DNA of 64,000 bases from Hydractinia symbiolongicarpus (taxonomy: Eukaryota; Cnidaria; Hydrozoa; Anthoathecata; Hydractiniidae): contig NC_079880.1 in NCBI RefSeq assembly GCF_029227915.1, positions 12,365,501 through 12,429,500 of the forward strand, given 5' to 3'. Below, piece by piece: positions 33,001 to 47,700 of this stretch (position 1 is its first letter; every line of letters begins with the position of its first letter). The position numbers and the translations under genes were made by a program. The notes under the pieces are model-generated. The model did no database searches, was not told where the DNA came from, and worked only from the letters and a program-made list of their open reading frames with translations.

Positions 33001-36000
33001 CTATAAGAATGTTTAATAATGTAACTTGCAGTAACCACAGCCTTTTATCACAACTGCGATTTTTCTATGAATAACAAATTTATTTTACCTTACCTTTACT
33101 TTAAATCTTTTTAAGAAATAATCAAGGTAATTTTTGAGAGTTTGATGACGTTGTCGGTACTCCTTCAGCATCTTATTGTGTCTATATGCCTGTTCCGGAG
33201 GCATTTTGCCCCAGCAGGTGTGGTGGGAGGTGGAGGGTCTATTTCACAGATAGTAAGAAGACATGAAAGACCAAAATATGTTTTACATGAACAGGGAACC
33301 CTTCTTATTGAAGGCTTGCGTTTTCCACCAAAGCGTCTCGTCTCTACAAAAAGTATACATACACAATCAGGTAAGCAAGCTTTACAAGCTGTTTATAAAC
33401 AATTTTTTTCTGCTTACCTAAAGAACTGCTTTCTTAGTTGTGTTGTTCGCCAAATACTGTGCATGCTGTATTGTCTGTTGCATTAGGTAGCCAAATAAAT
33501 AACTCGTATTGATTAATTCCATACTTTTTAGCATTTTCATATTTTAAAAGCCATTGACTTTATCCCTCTTTTACCTCTGTGAAACGGAATATAAGCTTTT
33601 CAAGTTCATCAATTTCATCATCTGAGTGGCAGATTAAATCATTTTTTCTGTAGCAATTTGTCATGGTAGTAATCGTCTGACCGATCTCTTTAGGAGATAT
33701 GTTTTTTTCTTTGCGTTGCACCAATTACTTAAACACTTCTTTCTCTATCTGTAGATGTACCTGCTTAAGTCTTCTTTCCGGAATACAACTTCTAAATTGG
33801 AAATAAAGCTAAAAAATAAATGTATCAAAAATTTATGTACTACAATTCACATTTTTGTTTGTTACAACATTTTTTTCTCCCCACTTCGCATTTCTTTGTA
33901 ACATGTAGTAAATATACAGCTTATTTAGTGCCTTTCCATTTCATTTCCCTCTATCCCAGATTCATGTACATACCTTAGTGTATTTACAATAACATGTCTC
34001 CCTTCTTCAGTATTTTTGGAACAGAGAGGAGAATGTAAGACCCTCTTGTTTCAAGCGTTTATTATTGATTAATTGTAGCTTTTTTCAAATGGTTTATACG
34101 GAAAATCGGTAGCGCTGATTGGCTAAGAAGCCTTAGCGACCTTATAGCAACCATAATGGTACCTAAAATTATAAGCAAATAACATTCACAGAGAATCTTC
34201 AAAAATACCTACATACATACAGACTCAAAATTTAAGTTACTGCAAATCCAAAATCGGGCTACTGTTTTTTAACAATTTGATGTACAAGTTATATCATGTA
34301 CTGAAATTGTTAACTTTTACATTTATATACCTAAAATACTTCACAGAGCATGTGTACTCCGCCCTCCTACTCCTTTACGTCCGTGGCCGTTATTATTTAA
34401 ACACGCCCTCTTACGCCCTTTTTTTCTTCACACTAAAACTTTGATATTTTCTTTTTAGCCATTTTGGCAAGTCTAAATTTTATCTAACTAAGAACTGTAG
34501 ATATGTGAAGGCAAACATAAATCTATTATCAAATAAAAAACAAGGAACAAACAGGTGCGGATCCAGGGTTAGTCAGATAAGTCGCGTGACTAAGTGTAAA
34601 TTTGAAGAAAAATGTTAGCCAAGTGAATGATGTCGACGATCAAGGTGTTGCAGACAAAAGGCGTTAAAAAATCCGTTTAGATTGTAATTTTTTTACGGCG
34701 AGAAGCCACTGTTCACAGCCCTCTCCGTTTTGCCTATGGTGATGGTGACGTCAAAGCTGTGACGTCGCTACCATATAGACTAAGAGGGTTCCCAACTACA
34801 GCTTTCAGATTTTTACCCATTCATTTCAACTAATCAGTCACTTAGTCAGTCAAAAATCAAAAAGCTATGGTCCGCAACCCTCCCCATCTCACTTAAGGGG
34901 CATGTGACAACTTTTCTGCAAAATGTATAAATAAAACGAATATATATCTTTTTATCTGAGAGAAGTCCCCATAAAGTCTCTTTTGGTAGTTATTTTTAGC
35001 CACCTTTTTTACAATAAGAACAGGATTTGGGTGTCCAGCAATGGAAAATATACACAAAGCAAGACAAAGGTTTTTTGTTGCTGGCTCTTTAAGAAAAGCA
35101 CTATTTTGTGTAGCTAGCTAGCTTGATAACTTTTCAGACTATTAAAAGGAGTATGTCAGTACTAATTAGAATGAAATAAAAGTCAGCATCAAAAATTTAG
35201 CTAGCTAGCTAGCAAGCACAATTTTCTCACTTTTATGCAAAATAATTCTTACCTGACAAAATACACGAAATTAAAAAATACTGTTTAGCTCCCCAGTTAA
35301 ATCAATAAAGCTACTACCACCAAACCAGACCAGCAAGGGGCGACCAACAAAATGTATGCTTTTTTAGTCATGGCCATACACGGAATGTTCTGGCTACACA
35401 AAAAAGTATCCAATCTCCTCAGATGGGACATTAAATTGACAAAGATTAAAATGAAGCATCTTTATTGGCTTTTGAGAAGACGAACATTTTCCGAGGTTTT
35501 AGCCTGGACACAAATTTAGCAGCGTCCGGGCTCTGTGTTGTCTCTATATAGATATATATCTATCTTCCATCAGGCGATTTTAAAGATTCCGTCCCGTGTA
35601 GCGTTGACGAAAACCAAAGAGAATTTAATAACAGAATGCAGCACAACTGACAAGTAAATTAAAATAAATCAGAAAAATAAAAAAAAATAAAGAAATTGCT
35701 ATAATTCCATGTTTATCTTTATTTTAAGCATGGCTTCTTGGACAACCAGTTTCTTATAATTTTTCCCAAAATTTCACAATAGCAGTTGCCCTCCAGCTTG
35801 CCGTAATCAAAAAAGCTAAGTAGTGAGTGAGTCTGATTTGCCCACGGTTAAGGCCTCCTATCAAACCTTTTTCAGTCCGTTTTGGGCACTCTTGACTGTA
35901 CCACATTTAAACTGTCTCTGACTTGCCAAGAGAATAGGAACCATTCCCCCTTTTGAAAAAATTATTTTCATAATAGAAGGACTGGTGTTATAAAATGATT

Positions 36001-36204
36001 TATACAATTCTTTCAACATGACAATAATATGCATATAGTGTATTGATTTTATATTTAAAAAATATATAACTTATCTAATGATTGATCATATTAGTTAGCC
36101 GTTTCTTATGGGAAAGTAAGGGATCAATCTCACCGGCAGTTTTGCAAGTTTTTTGAATGTGTTTAATAACTCTAAACATGCTGACAGACTTACAAGCCCA
36201 TCTT
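33001..36204. other. Gene-poor intergenic region
   Basis: A 114-residue plus-strand frame at 33142-33486 contains a possible exon ending CAATCAG|GTAAGC at 33370, but no family is recognised and no partner exon was found. Other content: TAGC palindromic runs and AT-rich DNA. Confidence 0.35.
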
Positions 36205-36530
36205 ACTGCATGTCAGCCTTGTGGTAGAGCTTTCGCTGTCAGTGCGGGAGGTTTTGTGTTCAAACAACAGCTGAGTTATCCACTATACTATTAAAGTGTA
36301 AAAGTGACTTTTCTACTAACAGTTCAGCATGAGAATAGGATTGATATCTTAGACGGTTCTCGTGTTAAGCGATTACAGTGCTTGCACTACTTTCGTAGCT
36401 CAAGTGCAAGCTGCAAATGCACTAGGAACCTCTTCGAAGAACCCTCGTAAATAGCAGTACCAGTGGGAACTAAAGAGACTTTTCTGGGTAAACAATTTCA
36501 ATAAAAATAATAATAAAATACCCAATATCT
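36205..36530 (+). mobile_element. Probable tRNA-derived SINE with (ATA)n tail
   Basis: TTGTGGTAGAGCTTTCGCTG at the start resembles an A box, and TTTTGTGTTCAAAC is a degenerate B box. It runs about 280 bp to an AATAAAAATAATAATAAAA tail. Boundaries and family are uncertain. Confidence 0.4.
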
Positions 36531-37484
36531 TTACCGTACTTCAAATTTCTGTTTCAATGTTTCTTGATTTGACAGAGAGTTGATGTTTAGACAAAGAGAG
36601 TAATTACAATACTATTTGTCTGCGTGGGTCCATAATATATTGCTTCAATGCATCGAATCCTGTTCGCTGTGAAATATTATGTTCACCATATACTACGTAG
36701 CTTGGCTTCTAAAGCGTTTTAAGTAAGGTTGCGCAAAAACGTGTTACAAAGTAATCGTCTCTGTGGAAGTAAAAATAGATCACATATAAACATACATAAA
36801 CAATCAAATACATTTTGGAGAATTTAATTTTTATTAAAATATGATACATAATGAAACTAAATAGATATTTTACAAAAATATTAAATTTAAAAAAAAAATT
36901 ATTAATATTTCAGCAACTGGACTGAAGAGTGTAAGAGTTCCGTTTTTATTGTATCAACCTCCCTCGCAACCCTGTTGTGAAAGCTTGTCCTTGATGTATA
37001 TTACAGTGCTCATATTGCTCCTATTGTATTAGAGCGGATGTATAAAGAAAGATCTAACAACCATCTAATATGAATCAATGGATCATTAGACAGTTGTTTT
37101 TAACTGTTTTCAACAGGAAAACGGTATCATTAGTTTTGACCTTTTCTTATGCTTAAAGAAGTTACGTGATTTACCTGTAATACGTGAAAAAGAAGAAAAA
37201 ATGATCTTAACAAAGGAAGAATAAAGTTGATTTAGTAATAATTTGTTCTCTGTGGGATGGGGTTTTTGTTTTGCATTGTTTTTTTTCTGCCATCATTGTA
37301 TTTAATTTTAGAAGTGTCATTGTGTCACAAGGTGCTTGAGCTTGTGGCCAAGGGACAAATTAATTAATCCTTCGTAGCTTATAAGAAAATGGCAGCACTT
37401 CCGTATTTCGCCTTGCATATTATGGAATAACTTTTGGCCATTTACGTTTGCATGTTACAGCTGGTTGTATATTATATTTTAACT
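36531..37484. other. 3' region of the minus-strand EGF gene
   Basis: Likely includes its 3' UTR. A minus-strand AATAAA equivalent (TTTATT on +) lies near 36947. No other gene is supported. Confidence 0.4.
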
Positions 37485-38791
37485 TTACAGAGCCGTCTTC
37501 GTGTCATGTGTATCTATATTTTTATCATCTGTAAGCTCGTATATTTCATCTCCAAGTTCTTCTCCATATCCTTTCAGAACGTCTATAATACGACTCCTTT
37601 TATCTTCGTCGTCATCGTCATCGTTGCTGAATGACGTGTCGTCTTTTAATTTATTTGAATGAGCTACAATGCTAGTTTCAGTTTTTGAACGTTTTTTTAA
37701 AATGTTTGTAAAGTTGGTCGAGTTATTTTGTCCGACCGTGTTGTTAACAATTGAATGATTTGAGTGAAATGTTTTATTCGGATTTCTGAACAAATATTGA
37801 ATTCTCTCTTTTCTTTGTGGGGTTGTGTTTGTTTCTTTGTGTATCCCTGTCGAGTTTTTTAACAGAGATGTCGTCCCACTTGAGTTTGTGAGCGACATAT
37901 TCTGCATGCTCTCCTTAGTTATGGAAAGGGAAAAGTTATTGAATGCTGTTGAGTTATTATGACCATTTAATAAGCTAGCATTTTCATTTTGTGTTACATT
38001 TCTTGATGTGTTATTTTCATTCTGTGTTGTTTTATAAACTGTGCTATTTGCACTCTCTTGTTTCGTCTCCGTACTATTTTTCTCTTGAGGGGAAGTAATG
38101 GGTGTATTTAGTCTTCGCAACGTTCCCTTTGTTTCTTTTGATGTTGTGAGATTTTGTGTGTGCCTACCTGCAAATACATCAATGGCTGCGGTTGGATGGA
38201 TTCCCTGCTTTTTCTGTGCTTGCTCTACTTTATTTTTTACTGGTTCGAAGTTTTCCCTGTGAACTACTTTCGTAATAGATTCTTTCTTATTAACAACCAG
38301 TGGTTTTTTATCGTTCCCAATATCATCATCATTCTCTGAAACTACCATTAATTTATAATCGACAGTGTTAGATGCTTTAATATCTTTCTTTTTAACTGCA
38401 GGTAATTTCGATTTTTGATTTGGTAGAAGGTGATTAACTGTAGGTGCATAATGACGCACTCCAGGTGACCCAACACCAGCATTGCCCGAAACTGGAATTG
38501 TAGGTGCTTTAGGAGCTTTTGGACTTACAACAACAGGGACAGTTGGGCCACCATCAGATCCTGGTTGGACAGGTGAGACAAGGGATTCTTCCGTTGGTCT
38601 CACTCTAGTACTTTTGGACTCTGTAACAGATGTTTTCACAGTTGGTTTGGTGAAATGCGTGACAAACGCGTGCGTTGCGGGTAATGTCGGTGCGATAGGT
38701 GTAAGGAAGTCGTGCGATGGTTTTTTGCTGTGGCGCTTCTTCGTTGGCTGTTGCGTTGGATGTGTGTAGTAATCTGCCGGATCACGAATAC
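37485..38791 (-). CDS. Minus EGF gene, exon 23: N-glycan-rich tail
   Basis: 435 codons after the phase-1 acceptor. A Pro/Thr/Val-rich first third is followed by a stretch dense in NxS/T sequons (for example NNTS, NAS, NNST, NMS, NHS, NFT). It ends with a [11 protein letters not shown] run and a short acidic, helix-like segment ([20 protein letters not shown]). This looks like a heavily glycosylated, mucin-like stalk. Confidence 0.85.
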
Positions 38792-41700
38792 CTAAAACCC
38801 AAATAATTGGAAGCAAATACAACCAAATTTTGTTTTTTCCAAGAATAAGGTGTGCTTTCTTACGTAATAAGATAAAATGAAATTATTCATGCATATTCAT
38901 AATCATATCATTAAAAATATGTTATTAAGTTAACATCTTAACTAATTCTACTTGTTGAACGACTAATCGGTTTGGAAAGTTAGGCAACTAATGCTTTTAT
39001 GATGTCTTCTACAAACTTTCTACGTTGGTAATTAAAGAATATCTCAAAATTTCCTTCTTTTTTTGGTGTTTTGTCATAAAACATATTGTAGTTTTCACAA
39101 AAGTCACATTTTTCTGGCTTTATTAACCTGCTTCTGGAATCCTCTATTAGCTAGTGAATTCCTACTCTAAAAATGCATCGCGTAGACACTACAATTCGCC
39201 TACAATTTACTACAGGTTAAAGCCACGCAAAAGTTAAACGTCTGGTATCGTCAACAACTGAGAATAAAAGGAGTGACAACAACTTTCAAGTATAGATACT
39301 TGGTAAATTACAGTAGATTATCACGCCTGTATAGTAATACTTACGTGTGCAAACTTTTTGCACTCGGTGATATCCTCCCATGCAATCACACACACCACTG
39401 GTGCAAATTTCAATATCCAAACATTTTCCTCCACACTCTAAAAAAAAATTATCACAATCAAACAATATTGTGCAATTTTGAAAGTTTCTTGTTCCCAAAT
39501 AGTTTAGGTGGTGGTTTAAATTTTAAAGTTTTAACTACATATAAAAAGTTTGACTTATTTAGAAGGCAGGGATCTTTAAAACGCAATATCATACAGAAAG
39601 TATTGATCTAGCCATCCAAAATAAAGCCTCGATACTGACATGCACACAACACGCGTAAAAATAGTTATAATTGTCAATCTCACCTTTCACACATGAGTAA
39701 CCATTCCCTACGTAACCACGATGACAGACACATTCACCAGCAAAACATTTCGCGTGCTCGTCACAATCTTTACACCTGTCAACTAAACGAAAAAATTTAA
39801 ATTTTAAGGATCTCTAAAAGAAGAAGTCATGAATTATAACGGTTGTGTATAAATGTTAAGCACTAATCCAGATACCAAGGGGCGTGTTTATATGAAGCAA
39901 GCAGGCCAGGTTAACAAGATTGGTTCGGTTAGCTGATCTTTATGCTACACTAATAAACCTTTACTACAAGTAAAATGTGTTAGTGTCAAAACCGAGCCAA
40001 CTTGTTTTGCGCAGATCTTCGTTGAAGGTGAATATAAAAACAAGCTTAAACAGAGCTCGGCGAAAGAAAGAGTAAGCTTGTTTTTCTGCGCCATCCTATC
40101 TCCATGTAAACAGCCCTTAAATATCTATAAAAACTATTTTACTGGATATTTCAACAGGTCAATACAATACTTGATATGACTGCATGACAATAAAGTTCCT
40201 AATGCATTCTGGACGTCGTAAGACTTACTGTTGCATGTCGGTCCTGTATATCGTGTCAAACATTTGCAGTCGTAGCTTGATCCCACACGCAGGCACACTC
40301 CGCTGTTATGACAAGGATTTTCTGCGCATGGATTCACTGGTGGTGTCACCGTGGGAAGAACTAAATAAGTAAATAAATTAATACACAATATTGTATTTTT
40401 TAAACAAAAAGACAAAAACGTGGAAACACGTAAATCGCGGTGATAAGTGTGTTTTTGTTTTTTATCAATATAATAAGTAATATAACTTGTTTATAGGGAC
40501 ATCACCGTTTTTAGTCATTTTTTAAAACTGTCCACGAGATCGAAATCGACTGGTTTAATTGATGTGTAGACCCCTTGAACAACGTAGAGAATACTCTAGT
40601 GCTTGTCCACTTATTGGAATAATCACCATAATCGCTTGCAATTGTTTTGAAAATTATAAAAAGGGCTGTATTTTCGTGAACAAAAATTTGACCAGAGTCT
40701 GTTTATAAACATTGACAAGCGAACTTTGACAAATTAAACGTAGTCCTGCGAATAACTCCGAGAATTGAGGTTCTTTCTTTCACAATATTTTGACTGCAGT
40801 TGTCTGTATTAATAATTAAAATATCGCCTGCTGGCAGTAATCATACCTCTTAATAACATAAATAACAAAAATTAACTAAATTTTGTTTGCTCCTTTCAAA
40901 CTTAACCAGAATTTAAATATCCAATTTCTGCAATATTTTGCATTTAAATATCACCCATACTGTTTATTTCTACTTAGGACACCTGTTAGCTTCTCCAAGT
41001 CAACATTTAGTGAACCTGAAACCTGTTATAAACAAAAAAAAAACAACGTCGATTGAACGTATAGTTAATATCTAGTTAGACTTCAACAAATAATTTGTAT
41101 AAATAATCTTGTAAAAAGCGTGCCGTTATTTCAGAAGAAGTCGATACTTACTTGTACAGTTTTGACCTGAGTATCCAGATTGACAGTTACACCTGTAGTT
41201 CATTCCATCAAGATCTATGCAAGTACCACCATTTGCACAAGGGTTAAATTGAAAACAAACTAAGGAGGAAATATTATTCGACAATAATAGGCCGTTCTAC
41301 ACAAAAAGGACAGTGCAGATGATAAGGTACTGGATAAACATATTACTGTTTCCCTTTTCTTTAAAGTAACTAAAGATAGAATAGAAGTCAAAAATTTACG
41401 TTTTTCTTTGCAATTTAATAAAAAAAATTCAAAAGCTCTGACTTGCTTCTTTTAGAAATTTCATTTGACATTGAAAACTTTTATTATAATTTAGATTAGC
41501 TTTGAAAGCATGAAGCTATCTTTCCCAGTAGTGTAGGAAAAAGTATACTTACAATGTCTATTTTGACATTTGTCACCATAACACTGTTTTGGACAGTCAC
41601 AAGTAAATGATGTCACATCCATTGGGTTTTCTTCATTTCCACGACAGGTGCCACCGCATAGGCAAGGGTTAGGAGTACATGCTCTTGTAGCTAAATATCA

Positions 41701-44700
41701 AACTCTTGTAATTAACATAATAAATTAATGCATGAGCTTTAGTTGACTGTTAAATGTTTTTACGTTTTTTAAAAAAATAATGCTTATTGGAAATACAAGC
41801 ATTTTAATGGTGATTCCAAGAAATACAGCTATATCAAATTTAGCACCAAATTCTCTAACGATTATACTTACTACTTGTGTTTTTTTTCTCACAAAGTCCG
41901 TTCCTCTCATTAATATAATATCTTTCTGGACATGCGCATTTGCCGGTTTTATGATGACAGAAGGCACTGGGAATTAACGGATTAATACTGTGTCTGCAAC
42001 CACATTCTAAAAGAGAACAAAATAACGTAAGAAAGGGTCTATAATTACGAAGGTAGTTATCTATATGTGAAGTCTATCGAGCTTTCGTTAACCGTACCTA
42101 GAGTTAGTTGTCTAGGTTGAAGAAATTTCATAGAGAAAGAGCGTACTTTGAATTGAAAAAGAACACGTCGATCCTTTTGAAATAAAATCATGGTCAAAAT
42201 ACGTAGGCCAAAAAGTTTCAATTTTTCAAAATACGCGATCTGTTTCAACGTATGACTCATCCATCAGCTTAAAACCGTCTGTTTAAACAGATCGTGTATT
42301 TCAGCCTTAAGACTACAAACTTTCGCAAATTTTCGTTTCGTTTCGTAAACGTTTATATTTTGGAAAAGCCTGTCGAATACCTGTAACCAAAGAGAACATG
42401 CCCAAAATTTTTAATTTATTTTTAACCAAAATTTAGCCACCTAGAATCGGCTTTTAGCATTTGAGCTTGGGGATTTTGAAACAGTTCTGATATAAACACA
42501 ACTCGAATCACTCATTTGTGGAAATAAAGATGTCATATTTACATACTTTCGCATAAGTCACCAATCCAATCTTTTTCAGGATCGCATGTGCATCCAAATG
42601 TACTTTCAGAAGTATGGTTGCATTTGCCACCATGTTGGCAAGGATTCGGACTGCATAGATCAGTAACTATGAAGAAGATTATTTTTTTTATTATTCTGTA
42701 CATTTTCAAGCGGACTTATATGGACCAAAATTATACTCCATGCGGTTTTGAAGTAGAATGGAGTACATACGCGATATATCTTGGCACCAGTTGCAATAAA
42801 TTCATTTCAGATAATGTATTTACATGCTCATTAATGAAGTCAAAGATTTAAGCTCCAGTTATTTCCATAGGTATAAAATCTTTTCAAAATTAACTCATAA
42901 AGTTGCATAAATATTAAATGCAAGGTATCTAAATCACCTAAATGAAACTCAAAGTAGCCCCTAAAATATAATCCAGTGTAAAACAGTCAGAAATATAAGC
43001 TGGTATTTTATTGATGAAGCAGAAGGTTACCTCCGCAGGTTTTTCCATTGAATCCGTCAGGACATTCAATACACTTAAATCCATTTTTTAATGGGATGCA
43101 CGTCCCTCCGTGACATGGATTCGGATGACAATACGAAGGTACTGAAATAATAATAGTTTGTGTATATTTGGAAGTTTACATACAGAATGCGTGGCCACAA
43201 TATGTTGAAGACATATACTGTGTAATAACCTCTCTGAGATAGTATTTTAGTGAGTGCTCATTTTAATTAGAACGTTGCTGCTGGTTTTAAATTAAAAAAT
43301 TCTTTTTAAACACACATTCATTGCGGTATGTCAAAAAGAAGTCTCCAATACAACTTACATTCGCAATTAGGCGGTAGATAAGGTGGTTTGCATTGACAAT
43401 GATAGAAGCCGTGTCCTTCATCAACACATATTCCGTTGTTTTGACAAGGATTCGGATGACATGGAAGAGGGATTTCTAAGGAGACAATGAAAATTAGTTT
43501 TTCTGAAAATGTTTTAATGTAAAGGTAATCTTCTTTAGCATATGTAGAACTGAAGTGAAGAGTTAATATCTGTACTGCTATTCCTAAATTCAATCCTAAA
43601 TAACAACAATTACTGGAAAATATCGCATCAACGGAAAAAGAATTTTATATATCTTTTACAAGTTAACAGTAATGTGAACGGAAGATTTTTAGATTACGTT
43701 GTTGTCATTAAAACTACTTACTATGACACGTGATTCCATCTCCCGCATATCCATCATCACACACGCAGCGGACGACATCACAATGCGCATGCGCATCACA
43801 ATACAAGCATGGATTGGCTAAAGTTAGGCATAAAAAATTTTGCTATTAAGTCACGTAACTACATTTTGCTGAATTGCTCAGTATGCTTAGTTCTTAGTTA
43901 GGATTAGTTTAAACCGTGTTTTTTAACGCTTAAAATATGCCTGTTTTGAAAAAAAATAATTAGCTGTCCAAAATTTGAATTTCTATTGGAGGCTAAGGAA
44001 AAGACCTAAATGGTTCATGTTTGATACCATCTGGTTGTCCGGTTCATTCTCTTTCTAAACTATAGGGAGCCTTTTTATAACATCCCACTTATCAAAAGCT
44101 ATTGCGGTTCCAACTGTGTCACTGCTATTACCCGATTTTTTTACCGTATTTCTACGTGTTTCGTCATCCAAGGGCTAATTAACGGCAAACTTTTTACACC
44201 CAAAAAGATATGTAATTCTCTAAATTTTCAGCTCTGTTGCAAGCAAAGAAAGCCAAACACTTGAGTTTTACTTACTTTCACAATGTGGGCCATGAAATGG
44301 AGGTTGACACATGCAATAGTACTGCATCGTTCCTAACGTCCATCTGAAACCAGAATATGCATCAATGCATCTTCCTCCGTTTTCACAAGGATTCATTAAA
44401 CACGGGCTGATATCTGAGAATTTTAAAAATAATTTAACTCCTGCGCATATAAATTTGAATACTTATAGAACATATTGTGGATACGATAATCATTTCTAAT
44501 ATGAATTTGTAAAGAGAAGGCAAAGCGTAGAATTAAAAAAATGGAATTCTTTATATAAATTATACCTGTGCACCTATCGCCTTTTGACCACCCAGGACAC
44601 ATGCAATGATAGTTACGCCCGTCTTCAACACAAGTTCCACCATTACCACATGGGTTTGGATAGCATAGTTTCCCTATAATGCAACATTACTACTATTACC

Positions 44701-47700
44701 ATCGTGTTTTTGAGTATATCATGTTACTTGAAAAGAATTACTTTGTCTACAATAGCTTATGAATAATTATTCCATGATTTTCTTACTTTGGCAAGTGTCG
44801 CCTATGTAACCATCAGGACAGATACAGTTGAACTTTCTTCCTGCTTCTTGGCAAGTACCACCATTTCTGCATGGATCTCCAGCGCATTGACTTGGAACTA
44901 ATAGATAATTTCATTATAAGGATACTGTTGCAGTCTATTGCCAGAAATAAAATAACTTGCAAAAGATTTGTAGAAAAGTATAGGTAAGGGAAATTTATCA
45001 AGCCTGAAAACAGTAAAATAAAAAGCCTAAAAACAGTCATAAATCCAACAATCTTTTCAAGACAATAACTAAATTAGAAGTTATGAATTGGCTTTAGTTA
45101 CTTTAAAATATTATGTCTACCATGTAATTTGAAAAAAAAATTGTGCGAACAAACATTAACAAATGTTAATGGGCAAAAAACCAAAGGATTAAAAACAAAA
45201 TAAATTTGATGCATTTAAATTCAAACGCTTCAGAGAATTTTAATTTTTCTTTCATCATAGAACTAACCTTCACATAAAGTTCCAAGCCATCCTGGTTTAC
45301 ATAAACACTGAAAGGTTCCAACCCCAGGTCTTTCGATACATACAGCATTGTTAAGACATGGATTTGGTAGGCATTTATTTACATCTATAGAGCAAATTAG
45401 CAGTGTAAAAGGAAAAAAAGGAAGAAAAATGTACTAATAATTACAAATCTTTCATAGAAAGTCATGTAAAAATATTCACAGTGCAAATTTACTCCTTAAA
45501 AATTTTGTCCCTAATCCTGCAGTAGATAATATTAAAAAAGACCGCAAAATAAATAAAATTTTTGCTTAACACAACTCCGTTTGCAAGCTTTTTACCTTCA
45601 CAAAACTCCCCTTTAAACTTCTCTTTACATATACACGAAGGAGTATGACCATCATGTGTGCACTCTCCATCGTTTATGCATGGATTTGGTTCACATGGAT
45701 TCCGAACTAAAAAACAATAACAATATATATTTACTTTTGTGATAATATATTATAATAAATAGTAATAATAGTCTAGGTAAAATGGTTGCTTTATTACAGA
45801 CCACTCCTGAAGAATACAATTAATTGTGCTAAAAATGCACAAAATAGAAATGCTGGTCATATGTACAGTATATAATTTGACTATCAGTGTATTTTTCTAT
45901 GAGCCTTCAACTAGTTATAAATATTAGTCATTAGCTTTTCCATTTTCACATTAAATGTCATTGCTTATAATGGTGCAACTAAGATGGACAAAAAGTTTTG
46001 TTTTCTACATAAACTCTAAAAAACTGTTTTTTACGTTAAAGCATTTCCTATTAAGATGTCAAGAGATGTCAAAAAATATCGTCTATCACTCACTTTCGCA
46101 ATGTTTTCCTGAATACTTTAGGCAACATTCACATTTATAGTGTGGCCAGTGATGCGTCATCATGCATTTACCACAGTGCTTGCATGGGCGATTGTAACAA
46201 TAATTTACATCTATAAAAAAACATCAGATAACTTTAGCCGCACGTCTTGTTTACTAGGAACAGTTTCTTTGATGGCCCACCAATACATACAACCCTTATT
46301 ATACTTTGGGATGAATCTCACTAAAAACATCCTTTTAAATATACAACACCCGCAATACTCCAACAGGGCTAACAAAGGGAAATATGAACATGTTTCGCTT
46401 ATTAAAGAAGAATTATTTTGCTCATCATCTATGTTTTCACTTCATAGAAAATTTATGTGGTTTTCTTTTGGGAGTTTCCATGCTAACCGTGTTGCTAACC
46501 GTGGTCCCAAAATCTTTGAATATTGTTAGCATTGTTTTTACCCATGTCGCAAAAAATTTTACTTGCAAGCCAATCCAAGCGACTCATAATACTCAGCGGC
46601 CAAAACACGTGTCCTTAGAACACAGATGACGGCCACACAAAATTGCTAACGTCAGCAAATTCTACCCCACTTTTGGGTTCGTTTTATGCTAAACGTTATA
46701 AGGTGGTTATATTGTCCCTTCCCGAAACCTCAGCTTATTTAAAATGAAACGAAAACATGTAAATACGGTCAATCTTGTTTTGGTTTTTCTTATTAATTTT
46801 TTTTCATACATTCATGAAATCTAGTGCGGTGCGGTGATGATTCCTATCTGTTTTTCTGACATAAAAATAGAATTTCTTACCTCACGTCAAAATAACTTAC
46901 CTTCACAATTCTTGCCCATAAATTTTTCAGGACAAATGCATACATGTTTGTTTCTAGTAACTGGAACGAAAAAACCTCCATTTTCACACGGATTGGTGTA
47001 ACGATCTAAAATCAATGTAAATGATGCAGTTGAAATGCAAAATCAATCATAGAATCGTTCACGACAACGTTCAGTATCTGAGACAAAGGGAGAAAGAGAG
47101 AGAATTTAGAATGGCTGACACAAATGAGGAAAATATGATGGCGACATAGTCTCTTGAGAGAGTAATGACAAAGATAACAATCATAGCAATCAAGGTGAAA
47201 AATTGAATAGATGACATATTGACATTAAGAAGCGTATACAAAGTTGATAATTTTCAGTGAAGTCCATAAAGTACACATGAGCTAATTCGAATTTTGTTAT
47301 TTTTACAATTTGCTCTTTCAAATAAAAGGTTCCATCTCTTGCATTTATATACTACATGTGTTTTTCGCCGAACGATTCGGCCGCCTGTCTCTTTAGCTTG
47401 TGGATGAATTACAACTATTTTTGCCACTAATAATCAAGTCACATTGAACACTTGCAAATAGATGTCATTTAGGTAAAACTACTTTCGATATCAAAGTTAT
47501 GCTGCACTGTAAGCTATGACGTAAGCAATTAAATTTTCTTATCCAAAATAATTATGAGTGTGACCTATTTAGAATTATTGCAATTTGAGTATGATTCAGT
47601 ATTGTCTACCGTTTTGCGTGTTTTTGTTTTTTGTGTTGCACACAACATCATTTGGAGATAACATCAATTAAAAATGGTAATTTTGTCAGCATTTACAAAG

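Noticed and set aside
33142-33486. 114-residue plus-strand frame with a GTAAGC donor
   Set aside because: No recognisable family, no matching upstream or downstream exon, and the frame mixes likely coding and intronic sequence. Kept only as a note.
38482-38769. 95-residue plus-strand frame
   Set aside because: Antisense shadow of the terminal exon of the minus EGF gene.
46140-46629. 129- and 81-residue plus-strand frames
   Set aside because: They run antisense across EGF exon 7 and its intron, with no family features.
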